Source: Alphaproteobacteria bacterium (lineage in GTDB: Bacteria > Pseudomonadota > Alphaproteobacteria > ATCC43930 > CGMCC-115725). From it: a stretch of 10,458 bases of DNA. This document shows positions 1 through 6,736 of the stretch, piece after piece (the first letter of the stretch is position 1; every line of letters begins with the position of its first letter). Location of the stretch: positions 1 to 10,458 of the forward strand of contig JASHTP010000162.1 of assembly GCA_030040495.1 (NCBI GenBank), read 5' to 3'. The notes under the pieces are model-generated. The model had not been told where the DNA came from. It saw only the letters and a list, made by a program, of their open reading frames with translations, and did not search any database. The translations under genes and the position numbers were made by a program.

Positions 1-431
1 TGCACCGCGCGCGCCCCGTCGGAGGCGACGGTCTTCGCCGAGCCCGCGCGCTGGACCCAGCCGGACACCGGCCGGGCGAGGCCGGCCACGTCGGAGGCGA
101 GCGGCGCATCGTACTGCGCGTGATAGGTGGCGTGATCGCCGACGATGTTGACGATCGGCGTCGACGCGCGGCGCGCATTGTGCAGATTGGCGATGCCATT
201 GGCGAGGCCCGGCCCAAGATGGAGCAGGGTCGCGGCGGGCTTGTCGGCCATGCGCCCATAGCCGTCGGCGGCGCCGGTCACCACGCCTTCGAAAAGCCCG
301 AGGATCGGCCGGAGGCCCTCGACCTGGTCGAGCGCCGCGACGAAGTTCATCTCCGAAGTGCCGGGATTGGCGAAGCAGACCTCGATCCCGGACGCGACCA
401 GCGTTCGCACCAGACTCTCCGCGCCGTTCAT
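1..431 (-). CDS. Thiamine-diphosphate enzyme, acetolactate synthase large-subunit-like (N-terminal part, cut by window edge)
   Basis: Only the first 143 codons are inside the window; the gene continues leftward. The translation is the N-terminal pyrimidine-binding domain of the TPP-enzyme superfamily (acetolactate synthase, benzoylformate decarboxylase): an NPGTSE turn at residues 22-27, the segment GLFEGVVTGAADGYGRMA at 45-62 in which Glu48 sits where the family has the glutamate that activates thiamine, then HLGPGLANG at 71-79 and NIVGDHATYH at 95-104. These features resemble the stand-alone 'acetolactate synthase' subfamily of proteobacteria that has no regulatory subunit, rather than biosynthetic IlvB. 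The ATG at 431 is preceded by a strong GGGGAGGAG Shine-Dalgarno (436-444 on the complement), which fixes the start. It is divergent from the ilvD-like gene. The reaction is probably decarboxylation or carboligation of a 2-oxo acid. The substrate cannot be told from this fragment. Confidence 0.9.
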   Translation of the reverse strand, partial: MNGAESLVRTLVASGIEVCFANPGTSEMNFVAALDQVEGLRPILGLFEGVVTGAADGYGRMADKPAATLLHLGPGLANGIANLHNARRASTPIVNIVGDHATYHAQYDAPLASDVAGLARPVSGWVQRAGSAKTVASDGARAV

Positions 432-574
432 TTGTCTCCTCCCCGCCATCGACCGGGTTCGGCCGGACTCTAGGCCATCGCCGCGCCGGCGTCTCGGCGC
501 GCTCCGCGCGACGCGGTACCCGGGGCTGGTTGTTCTTTCCGCCGCCACCGGCCATCCTGCCAATGCCGCGACAG

Positions 575-595
575 TCAGTCGCCCGGCATGACTGA
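575..595. promoter_or_regulatory. Inverted repeat in the divergent intergenic region
   Basis: The arms TCAGTC (575-580) and GACTGA (590-595) are perfect inverted repeats separated by 9 bases, ending 27 bases before the GTG of the dehydratase gene. The 191-base gap between the two divergent genes is where a shared regulator would bind. This is the only dyad with sizeable arms I noticed there, apart from GC-rich GGCC repeats. No convincing -35/-10 pair could be placed on either strand. A role as operator is an inference, and 6-bp arms can arise by chance. Confidence 0.25.
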
Positions 596-622
596 TCTCC
601 CGCTCGACAGGGGAATCCGACC

Positions 623-2326
623 GTGACCGACAGCCTGCGCTCGCGCATCACCACCGAGGGGCTCGACCGCACGCCGCACCGCGCCTTCATGCGCGGCATG
701 GGGCTCGACGAGGCGGCGATGGCGAAGCCCTTCATCGGCGTCGTCACCACCGATGCCGAGGTGACGCCCTGCACCATGGGCCTGCGCGCCCAGGCCGGCC
801 ATGCCAAGGAAGGCGTCGCGGCGGGAGGCGGCACGCCGCGCGAGTTCACCACCATCGCCGTCTCCGACGGCATCGCCATGAACCATCAGGGCATGAAGTT
901 CAGCCTGATCTCGCGCGAACTCATCGCCGACAGCATCGAGGCGGTGATGCGCGCCCATTGCTATGACGGGCTCGTGGGATTCGCCGGCTGCGACAAGACG
1001 CTGCCGGGCGTGATGATGGGCATGGTGCGCGTCAACGCGCCCGGCGTCTTTCTTTATGGTGGCAGCGCCCTGCCCGGCCGCTGGCGCGAGCGCGACGTCA
1101 GCGTCCTCGACAGCTACGAGGGCGTCGGCGCGGTGATGACCGGCGCGATGGCGGAAAGCGACCTGCGGTCGCTCGAAGCCGCCTGTTTGCCGACCGTCGG
1201 CGCCTGCGCCGGCCAGTTCACCGCCAACACCATGGCGATGGTGAGCGAGGCGCTGGGCCTCGCGCCGCTCGGCTCGTCGATGCTGCCGGCGGTGCACGCG
1301 ATGCGTCCGGCGCTGGCGCGGTCGGCCGGCGAGCGCGTGATGGCGATCCTGCGCCGCGGCGGACCGTTGCCGCGCGATCTCGTCACGCGCGCGAGCCTCG
1401 CCAACGCCGCCGCTCTCGTCGCCGCCACCGGCGGATCGACCAATGCGGCGCTGCACCTGCCGGCGATCGCGCACGAGGCGGGCGTCCGCTTCACCTTGGC
1501 CGATGTCGGCGAGGTCTTCCGCCGCACGCCTCTCATTGGCGACCTTCGCCCGGCCGGGCGGTTCCATGCCGTCGACGTCCATGCCGTCGGCGGGGTTCCG
1601 GTGCTGCTCAAGGAGCTGCTGCGCGGCGGCCATGTCGATGGCGGGACACCGACCCTGACCGGCCGCGGCCTCGCCGACGAGCTCGCGGCGACGCCGCCGC
1701 CCGACGGCAAGGTGGTGCGCCGCCTCGAAGAGGCACTGCTGCCGACCGGCGGCGTCAGCGTGCTCACCGGCAATCTCTGCCCCGAGGGCGCGCTGCTCAA
1801 GGTCGCGGGGCTGCGGAACCCGGTCTTCGCCGGGCGCGCGCGGGTGTTCGACAGCGAAGAGGCGTGCATGGCGGTGGTCGCGGCGCGGCGCCACGCCGCC
1901 GGCGACGTCCTCATCATCCGCTATGAAGGGCCGCGCGGCGGCCCCGGCATGCGCGAGATGCTCGGCGTCACCGCGCTGATCTATGGTCAAGGCATGGGCG
2001 AACAGGTGGCGCTCCTGACCGACGGGCGTTTTTCCGGCGCGACCCGCGGCCTGTGCATCGGCTATGCCGGCCCGGAAGCGGCGGTCGGTGGGCCGCTGGC
2101 GCTGGTCGAGGACGGTGATCCCATCCGCATCGACGGCGCCGCCGGCACGATCGAGGTGGAGGTCCCGGACGAGGAGCTGGCGCGGCGCCGTGCCCGCTGG
2201 CGCCCGCCCGAGCGCGCACGGCTTTCGGGGCTGCTGCAGAAATACGCGGCGTCGGTCGGCCCCGCCCATCTCGGCGCGGTGACGCATGACGGCGCCGTCG
2301 ACTGGCCCAAGGAAACACCGCCATGA
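623..2326 (+). CDS. ilvD: IlvD/Edd-family dehydratase, probable dihydroxy-acid dehydratase
   Basis: A 567-residue iron-sulfur dehydratase that removes water from a 2,3-dihydroxy acid to give a 2-oxo acid, the penultimate step of valine/isoleucine synthesis if it is a true IlvD. The three cysteines expected to hold the Fe-S cluster are present: Cys50 in TPCTMG, Cys123 in GCDKTLPG and Cys195 in GACAGQFTANTM. Asp124 and Lys125 match the family's Mg-binding pair, the Lys being carbamylated in characterised enzymes. DGRFSGATRG (468-477) carries the catalytic Ser471. The length fits short-form DHADs. The start is GTG at 623, chosen because AGGGGAA (609-615) lies 7 bases upstream and the homologous N-terminus begins here. 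The stop overlaps the next gene's ATG by 4 bases. Cys386 in GNLCPEG replaces the usual alanine. Sugar-acid dehydratases share the fold, so the substrate is uncertain. Co-location with a TPP enzyme and a hydroxyacid dehydrogenase, away from other ilv genes, hints at a catabolic or paralogous copy. Confidence 0.88.
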   Translation: MTDSLRSRITTEGLDRTPHRAFMRGMGLDEAAMAKPFIGVVTTDAEVTPCTMGLRAQAGHAKEGVAAGGGTPREFTTIAVSDGIAMNHQGMKFSLISRELIADSIEAVMRAHCYDGLVGFAGCDKTLPGVMMGMVRVNAPGVFLYGGSALPGRWRERDVSVLDSYEGVGAVMTGAMAESDLRSLEAACLPTVGACAGQFTANTMAMVSEALGLAPLGSSMLPAVHAMRPALARSAGERVMAILRRGGPLPRDLVTRASLANAAALVAATGGSTNAALHLPAIAHEAGVRFTLADVGEVFRRTPLIGDLRPAGRFHAVDVHAVGGVPVLLKELLRGGHVDGGTPTLTGRGLADELAATPPPDGKVVRRLEEALLPTGGVSVLTGNLCPEGALLKVAGLRNPVFAGRARVFDSEEACMAVVAARRHAAGDVLIIRYEGPRGGPGMREMLGVTALIYGQGMGEQVALLTDGRFSGATRGLCIGYAGPEAAVGGPLALVEDGDPIRIDGAAGTIEVEVPDEELARRRARWRPPERARLSGLLQKYAASVGPAHLGAVTHDGAVDWPKETPP

Positions 2327-3189
2327 GCAAGCTCGCCTTCGTCGGCATCGGCCTGATGGGGGCGCCAATGGCGCGACGCCTCGTCGAAGCGGGCCACGAT
2401 CTCGCCCTGTGGAACCGCAGCCGCGACAAGCTCGCGCCGCTGATCGCGCGCGGCGCCCGCGCCGCGGCGAGCCCGGCCGCGGCGGCACGCGGCGCCGAGA
2501 TGGTGATGCTGTGCGTCACCGACACGCCGGCGGTGGAGCAGGTCGTCTTCGGCGCCGACGGCGTGGCCGAAGGCCTCGCCCGGGGCGCGATCCTCGTCGA
2601 TTTCTCCAGCATCCGCCCCGACGCGACGCGGCATTTCGCCGAGCGGCTCCGCGCCGAGCGCGGCGCCGGCTGGATCGACGCGCCGGTGTCGGGCGGCGTC
2701 CCCGGCGCCGAGCAGGGCACGCTCGCCATCATGGCCGGCGGCGACGACGCCGAGATCGAGCGGGTGCGGCCGGTGATGCAGGCGCTTTCCAGCCGCTTCA
2801 CCCATATGGGGCCGAACGGCGCCGGACAGACGACGAAGCTGTGCAATCAGATGATCGTCGGCTGCAATCTCGCGGTCATCGCCGAAGCGATCAAGCTGGC
2901 GCAGGATTCCGGCGTCGATGCGGCGCGGCTTCCCGACTGTCTCAAGGGCGGTTTCGCCGATTCGCTGCCGTTGCAGATCTTCGGCCGGCGCATGGCAAGC
3001 GGCCAATACGATCCGCCGCTCGCCGCGTCCGAGACCATGCTCAAGGATCTCGACACTGCCTGCGATCTCGCGCGGCAGACGACGACGCCGCTGCCGATGA
3101 CCTCGCTGGCGAGCGCGATCTTCCGCCTGCTCAAGGCGCACGGCCACGGCAAGGACGATCCGGCGGCGCTGCTCGCGCTGCTCGGCTGA
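2323..3189 (+). CDS. NAD(P)-dependent oxidoreductase of the 3-hydroxyisobutyrate dehydrogenase family
   Basis: A 288-residue beta-hydroxyacid dehydrogenase that interconverts a 3-hydroxy acid and its semialdehyde in the cytosol. The Rossmann motif GIGLMGAPMA spans residues 8-17. Asn31-Arg32-Ser33 at the end of the second strand resembles the NR[ST] sequence of NADPH-preferring relatives such as glyoxylate/succinic semialdehyde reductases. The substrate-binding DAPVSGGVPGAEQGTLAIMAGG stretch covers 119-140 (Ser123, Gly124, Gly125). GAGQTTKLCNQ places the catalytic Lys172 and Asn175. KDLD (241-244) is the usual C-terminal signature. The length is typical. The ATG overlaps the dehydratase stop as ATGA, so the two are almost certainly co-transcribed and translationally coupled. 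This favours reduction or oxidation of a metabolite linked to the dehydratase product. The exact substrate (hydroxyisobutyrate, tartronate semialdehyde, other) cannot be assigned. Confidence 0.9.
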   Translation: MSKLAFVGIGLMGAPMARRLVEAGHDLALWNRSRDKLAPLIARGARAAASPAAAARGAEMVMLCVTDTPAVEQVVFGADGVAEGLARGAILVDFSSIRPDATRHFAERLRAERGAGWIDAPVSGGVPGAEQGTLAIMAGGDDAEIERVRPVMQALSSRFTHMGPNGAGQTTKLCNQMIVGCNLAVIAEAIKLAQDSGVDAARLPDCLKGGFADSLPLQIFGRRMASGQYDPPLAASETMLKDLDTACDLARQTTTPLPMTSLASAIFRLLKAHGHGKDDPAALLALLG

Positions 3190-3299
3190 GCCGCGCCCCC
3201 TCGGGCGTCGCCGCGCCGCCACAGCTGCGCCTCGCGCCCGTGCGCGGCTTGATCTGGCTCAATGCCGCGCGGGAAGGCCGGCCCCTAGCATCGGCGACA

Positions 3300-4772
3300 A
3301 TGAAGCGCGCGTTTCTCGTCCTGCTGCTTCTGCTGACGCTGCCGTCCTTTTCCGCTCGGGCCGACGGCGACGCGGCCGCGCCCGCCGACGCCGATGCCGC
3401 CGCACTCGCGCGCTACGTCGCCGCGGGCGAACCGATCCCCGCCTGGACGCGATCCCCCGACATAGCGGCCGCCCTGGCCGCCGAAGCGGCAAGCCACGGG
3501 CTGACCCTGCGGCAGCCAAGCGACGCCGCGGCGCCCGGGCGCGACGTGCTGCTCGCCGCGCTGCGCCTGGCGCGGGCGCTGGCGCGCGGCGCGGTTCTCC
3601 CTACGGCAGTGCAGCGCGATTGGACCATTCCCGTACCGACATTCGATCCGGCAGCGGCGCTCCGCCGTCTCGGTTCGAGCGACGACCCATTGCCATGGTT
3701 GCGCTCGCTCGCGCCGCAGCATCCGGCGTATCAGCGGCTGCGGCAGGCGCTCAAGACCTACTGCGCCTTGGCGCAGCGCGGCGGCTGGCCCGCCCTGCCG
3801 CCCGGGCCGGTGCTGAAGCCCGGCGCCGTCGATGCGCGCGTGCCGCTGCTGCGATCCCGGCTTGCCATCGAGGGCGATGCCGCCGGGACCGGCGGCGGCA
3901 GCGCCTTCGACGCCGCCACCGAGCAGGCGCTGCGGCGCTTCCAGCGCCGCCACGGCCTCGTCGCCGACGGCCGCCTCGGCCGTGCGACGCTCGCTGCCCT
4001 CAATGTCGCTGCCCGGGATCGCTGCCGCGAGATCGCCGCCGATCTGGAGCGTTGGCGCTGGCTGCCGCGCGCATTTCCCGACCAGCGGATCATGGTCAAC
4101 GCCGCGGCCGCCGAGCTGCGGCTCGTCGCCGACGGCAAGACCGCGCTGCGGCTTCGCACCATCGTCGGCCTGCCGAAGCACCCGACGCCGGTGTTGAGCG
4201 CACGCATCGTCGCGCTGCTCTTCAACCCGCCCTGGGACATTCCGCCCTCGATCGCCGCCACCGAAGTGCGGCCGCACTCCCGCCGCGACCCCCGCTATCT
4301 CGAGCGCGAGGGCATCGTCCGCCGGGGTGACGGCAGGTTGCGCCAACTGCCGGGGCCGAGAAACGCGCTCGGGGTCGTCAAGTTCGAGATGCCGAATCCG
4401 CTCGACGTCTATCTGCACGACACGCCCGACAAACGGCTCTTCGACCGCGCCCCGCGCTTCTTCAGCCATGGCTGCATCCGCCTCGAGCACCCGCTGGAGC
4501 TCGCGCTGTTGCTGCTGCGCGGCGATCGGGCGGCGGCGACGATCGGCGAGGCCATCGCCGCGGGAGAGACGCACCGCGTGCCGATCACGCCGACCGTTCC
4601 GATCTACGTCCTCTACTTCACCGCGATCGCCGAGGCCGGGGGCGGCGTCGCCTTCTACGACGATCTCTACGGCCGCGACGCGCCGCTGATCGACGCTCTC
4701 TTCCCGGGAACCGCGCCGACGTCACCGAGCCGGTCGGAACGGGCGTCCGCGGTCGGTTGCGGCGCCGGTTGA
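3300..4772 (+). CDS. Secreted L,D-transpeptidase, YcbB/LdtD-like
   Basis: A 490-residue exported enzyme that forms 3-3 crosslinks in peptidoglycan. Residues 1-21 are a signal peptide (MKR, a leucine-rich core, cleavage probably after SARA). An alanine-rich region corresponding to the YcbB scaffold follows. A PG_binding_1 module lies at about 175-236 (ATEQALRRFQRRHGLVADG). The YkuD catalytic domain runs from about 262 to 440. Its active site SHGCIRLE gives His390 and Cys392, and FNPPWDIPPSI (308-318) and YLHDTP (371-376) are typical. E. coli YcbB is about 615 residues, so this is a compact version; the C-terminal 20 residues are low complexity. The reading frame stays open back to 2286 inside the preceding genes, but that extension is a shadow of them. 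The ATG at 3300 is chosen because it begins the signal peptide. It has no visible Shine-Dalgarno. The gene sits 110 bases after the dehydrogenase and has no evident functional link to it. Confidence 0.92.
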   Translation: MKRAFLVLLLLLTLPSFSARADGDAAAPADADAAALARYVAAGEPIPAWTRSPDIAAALAAEAASHGLTLRQPSDAAAPGRDVLLAALRLARALARGAVLPTAVQRDWTIPVPTFDPAAALRRLGSSDDPLPWLRSLAPQHPAYQRLRQALKTYCALAQRGGWPALPPGPVLKPGAVDARVPLLRSRLAIEGDAAGTGGGSAFDAATEQALRRFQRRHGLVADGRLGRATLAALNVAARDRCREIAADLERWRWLPRAFPDQRIMVNAAAAELRLVADGKTALRLRTIVGLPKHPTPVLSARIVALLFNPPWDIPPSIAATEVRPHSRRDPRYLEREGIVRRGDGRLRQLPGPRNALGVVKFEMPNPLDVYLHDTPDKRLFDRAPRFFSHGCIRLEHPLELALLLLRGDRAAATIGEAIAAGETHRVPITPTVPIYVLYFTAIAEAGGGVAFYDDLYGRDAPLIDALFPGTAPTSPSRSERASAVGCGAG

Positions 4773-4848
4773 CGCGCGGCGGCGAAATGACCGAAAAGGA
4801 TGCGATGCGCGGCGGAGGCCGACCGAGCCGCCACGCCGAGGAGCCGAC

Positions 4849-5967
4849 ATGCCGCGCCCTGCGCCGGGACGCCCGCCCTTCCGCGCCGACCATATCGGCA
4901 GCCTGTTGCGACCGGCGCCGCTGCGCCAGGCGTTCCGCCGCCACGCCGGCGGCGAGCTCGGCGACGCGGAGTTCCGCAGCATCCAGGACGAAAGCATCCG
5001 CGAGGCCGTCCGGCTGCAGCGGGAAGCCGGCCTCGCGGTCGTCACCGACGGTGAATTTCGCCGCGGCTCCTATTGGAGCCGCTTCGTCGAGTTGACCGAC
5101 GGGCTTGCGGTGCGCGACGCCAGGTTCAAGTTCCGCGACGAGCACGGCCACGAGCAGTCCTTCACCGCGCCCTATGTCGAGGGCCCGCTGCGGCGGCGCC
5201 GGCCGATCGCCCTCGACGAGTTCGAGTTCCTGCGCGCGACCGCCGCGGCGACGCCGAAGATCACCCTGCCGTCGCCCTCGACCATGCATTTCTGGCGCGG
5301 CCGGAGCTATGCCGAACCCGGCATCTATGCCGATCCGGCGGCATTCTTTCGCGACCTCGCGACGATCTACCGCGCGGAGATCGCCGATCTCGGTCGTGCC
5401 GGCTGCCGCTATGTGCAGCTCGACGAGGTCGCGCTCGCCATGCTGTGCGATGCCGCCGCGCGCGAGCAGGTCAAGGCCGACGGCGCCGATCCCGAGGCCT
5501 TGGCCGACCTTTATATCGACGCGATCAACGAGGCGGTCGCCGGCCATCCCGCCGAGATGGCGGTCGGCCTCCATGTCTGCCGCGGCAATTTCAAGGGCAA
5601 GTATCTTGCCGAAGGCGGCTACGACTCCATCGCCGAGAAGCTGTTCCAACGCGCCCGGGCGAGCCATTTCCTGCTCGAGTTCGACACGCCGCGCGCCGGC
5701 GATTTCGCGCCGCTGCGCTTCGTGCCCCGCGAAAAGGGCGTGGTGCTCGGGCTGGTGAGCTCGAAGCTGCCCGAGCTGGAGCCGCTCGATCTGTTGCGCC
5801 GCCGGATCGGGGAGGCGTCGCGTCACATCGACCTCGACCGCCTCGCCGTGAGTCCGCAATGCGGCTTCGCCAGCACGGTCGCGGGAAACCCGGTCACCGA
5901 GGAGGTGGAGCGGGCGAAGCTCGGCCGCGTCGTCGAAGCGGCGCGGGCGGTCTGGGGCAGCGCCTAG
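4849..5967 (+). CDS. MetE-core zinc methyltransferase (cobalamin-independent methionine synthase family, short form)
   Basis: A 372-residue protein matching only the C-terminal catalytic barrel of MetE, like B. subtilis YxjG/YxjH. It begins with the family hallmark FRADHIGSLLRP (11-22). VVTDGEFRRGSYW (64-76) and YVQLDEVAL (188-196, acidic pair Asp192/Glu193) follow. All four zinc ligands of MetE have counterparts: His242 and Cys244 in GLHVCRGN, Glu277 in LLEFDT and Cys338 in SPQCGF. The zinc activates a thiol, normally homocysteine, for alkylation. The N-terminal half of full MetE, which helps bind polyglutamylated methyl-folate, is absent, so the methyl donor may differ (free methyl-folate, a corrinoid protein, or a methylated substrate). 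Epoxyalkane:CoM transferase is a same-size relative and an alternative. GAGGAG at 4838-4843, 5 bases ahead, supports this ATG. It lies 76 bases after the transpeptidase with no terminator seen between them. Confidence 0.88.
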   Translation: MPRPAPGRPPFRADHIGSLLRPAPLRQAFRRHAGGELGDAEFRSIQDESIREAVRLQREAGLAVVTDGEFRRGSYWSRFVELTDGLAVRDARFKFRDEHGHEQSFTAPYVEGPLRRRRPIALDEFEFLRATAAATPKITLPSPSTMHFWRGRSYAEPGIYADPAAFFRDLATIYRAEIADLGRAGCRYVQLDEVALAMLCDAAAREQVKADGADPEALADLYIDAINEAVAGHPAEMAVGLHVCRGNFKGKYLAEGGYDSIAEKLFQRARASHFLLEFDTPRAGDFAPLRFVPREKGVVLGLVSSKLPELEPLDLLRRRIGEASRHIDLDRLAVSPQCGFASTVAGNPVTEEVERAKLGRVVEAARAVWGSA

Positions 5968-5993
5968 CCGGGATGTCGCATCCGTATCCCGGC
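5967..5993 (+). terminator. Hairpin overlapping the stop codon of the MetE-like gene
   Basis: GCCGGGAT (5967-5974) and ATCCCGGC (5986-5993) form a perfect 8-bp stem with an 11-base loop, beginning at the last base of the TAG stop. No T-run follows, so it is not a classical rho-independent terminator. A transcript-end stabiliser or a rho-assisted end is the likelier role. The location, right at the gene end and before an apparently separate transcription unit, supports a 3'-end function. Confidence 0.45.
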
Positions 5994-6004
5994 GCCGCGC
6001 GTAG

Positions 6005-6035
6005 TTGGAACGCGGCGGCTGACGCCTGGTAGAGT
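6005..6035 (+). promoter_or_regulatory. Weak sigma70-like promoter before the cytochrome gene
   Basis: TTGGAA (6005-6010) and TAGAGT (6030-6035) are separated by 19 bases, longer than the preferred 17, and lie 50 bases upstream of the cytochrome start. It is the only plausible pair in this gap, which also follows a hairpin at the end of the previous gene. Treat it as tentative. Confidence 0.3.
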
Positions 6036-6085
6036 GAAGGGGCCGCCGCGCCATCGTTGGCCCGCCGCGGACGAGGAGGAAGGAG

Positions 6086-6565
6086 ATGCGGCACTGGACG
6101 GGGGCCGGCCTGGTCGCGAGCGCCATCGGCATTGCGCTTCTCGCCGGCGCGCCGGGCGGCGGGGCGCAGGACCAGACGGGCGCGATCAAGGAGCGCCAGG
6201 CGCTGATGAAGAAGCAGGCCGAGGATTTGAAGGTCATCCAGAGCTACGTCACCGGCGAGACCAGCCGCGAGACCGCGATCGCCAAGGCGAACGAGCTCTT
6301 GACCCTGCCCCCCCGGATCGCCGGCCTCTTCCCGCCGGGGACCAGCAACGTCGAGTTTCCGAAGGCCACCCATGCCAAGCCCGAAATCTGGCAGCAATGG
6401 GACCGCTTTAAGCAAGTGCCGATCGCGCTGGGCCGGGCCGAGCAACAGCTTGCCGAAGCGGTCAAGTCCGGCCGCAAGCAGAACGTGCTGGACGAGCTCG
6501 ACAATGTCGGCCGCACCGGCTGCGGCGCCTGCCACACCTATTTCCGCGCGCCGCTCAAGGACTAG
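6086..6565 (+). CDS. Class II c-type cytochrome (cytochrome c'/c556 family), periplasmic
   Basis: A 159-residue exported haem protein. Residues 1 to about 28 are a signal peptide (hydrophobic core LVASAIGIALLAG, then a small-residue region ending GGGAQD). The mature part is the four-helix-bundle cytochrome c' fold, with the haem-attachment motif CGACH near the C-terminus (Cys146, Cys149, His150), which is where class II cytochromes carry it. Met41 in RQALMKKQAEDLK lies where low-spin c556 proteins have their axial methionine ligand, so c556 is more likely than a five-coordinate c' protein. The role is probably electron transfer, or gas or redox chemistry, in the periplasm. The start is certain: GAGGAGGAAGGAG (6073-6085) directly precedes the ATG. 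Neighbours give no partner oxidoreductase. Confidence 0.93.
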   Translation: MRHWTGAGLVASAIGIALLAGAPGGGAQDQTGAIKERQALMKKQAEDLKVIQSYVTGETSRETAIAKANELLTLPPRIAGLFPPGTSNVEFPKATHAKPEIWQQWDRFKQVPIALGRAEQQLAEAVKSGRKQNVLDELDNVGRTGCGACHTYFRAPLKD

Positions 6566-6602
6566 CCTGCGAAGCGGCACTGGACCACCCCGACTCGGAG
6601 GC

Positions 6603-6632
6603 TTGCAGCTTCTTTAATTGGTCTGGTGTAAA
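6603..6632 (+). promoter_or_regulatory. Promoter-like site upstream of the ABC transporter
   Basis: TTGCAG (6603-6608) and TGTAAA (6627-6632) are 18 bases apart and lie in the only AT-rich patch of the 171-base gap after the cytochrome. A dyad CTTTA (6612-6616)/TAAAG (6629-6633) overlaps the -10, as an operator might. It would start transcription of the transporter, the first gene of the peptide cluster, about 100 bases before its GTG. No direct evidence of activity. Confidence 0.42.
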
Positions 6633-6671
6633 GTCCCCTGCGGGACGTGGCGCGCCAGGGGGTCGCGCGCC
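6633..6671 (+). promoter_or_regulatory. Two small hairpins in the transporter mRNA leader
   Basis: GTCCC (6633-6637) pairs with GGGAC (6642-6646) around a 4-base loop, and GGCGCGC (6649-6655) pairs with GCGCGCC (6665-6671) around a 9-base loop. They lie back to back just downstream of the promoter-like site and would form the first structure of a roughly 100-base leader. In DNA this GC-rich such stems are partly expected by chance, so a regulatory role is tentative. Confidence 0.3.
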
Positions 6672-6736
6672 CTCCCGGTCCAAGGACGCGGGCGTCCGGA
6701 CGAGCGGAAGCGTCAACCAGTCCCGGGGGTGATGTC

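Noticed and set aside
120..473. 117-codon plus-strand open frame
   Set aside because: Antisense to the TPP-enzyme gene, whose minus-strand frame has clear family motifs and a strong Shine-Dalgarno.
530..558. TTGTTC-N17-CATCCT as a promoter for the ilvD-like gene
   Set aside because: Only about half of the consensus bases match in each box; not distinguishable from chance.
575..2488. 637-codon open frame on the minus strand
   Set aside because: Lies entirely antisense to the ilvD-like gene and the start of the dehydrogenase. The translation is Arg/Ala/His-rich with no recognisable domain: a GC-rich shadow.
2286..3299. In-frame upstream extension of the L,D-transpeptidase (338 extra residues)
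   Set aside because: It is the out-of-frame reading of the dehydrogenase gene, Arg-rich and domain-free. A proper signal peptide starts at 3300.
4618..6237. 539-codon open frame on the minus strand
   Set aside because: Covers the MetE-like gene on the wrong strand, with no domain recognised. The plus frame has complete zinc-site motifs.
6647..6736. 30-residue N-terminal extension of the ABC transporter from the ATG at 6647
   Set aside because: No Shine-Dalgarno before it, the sequence is unlike the family, and it overlies leader hairpins. GTG 6737 has a good ribosome-binding site and the expected N-terminus.
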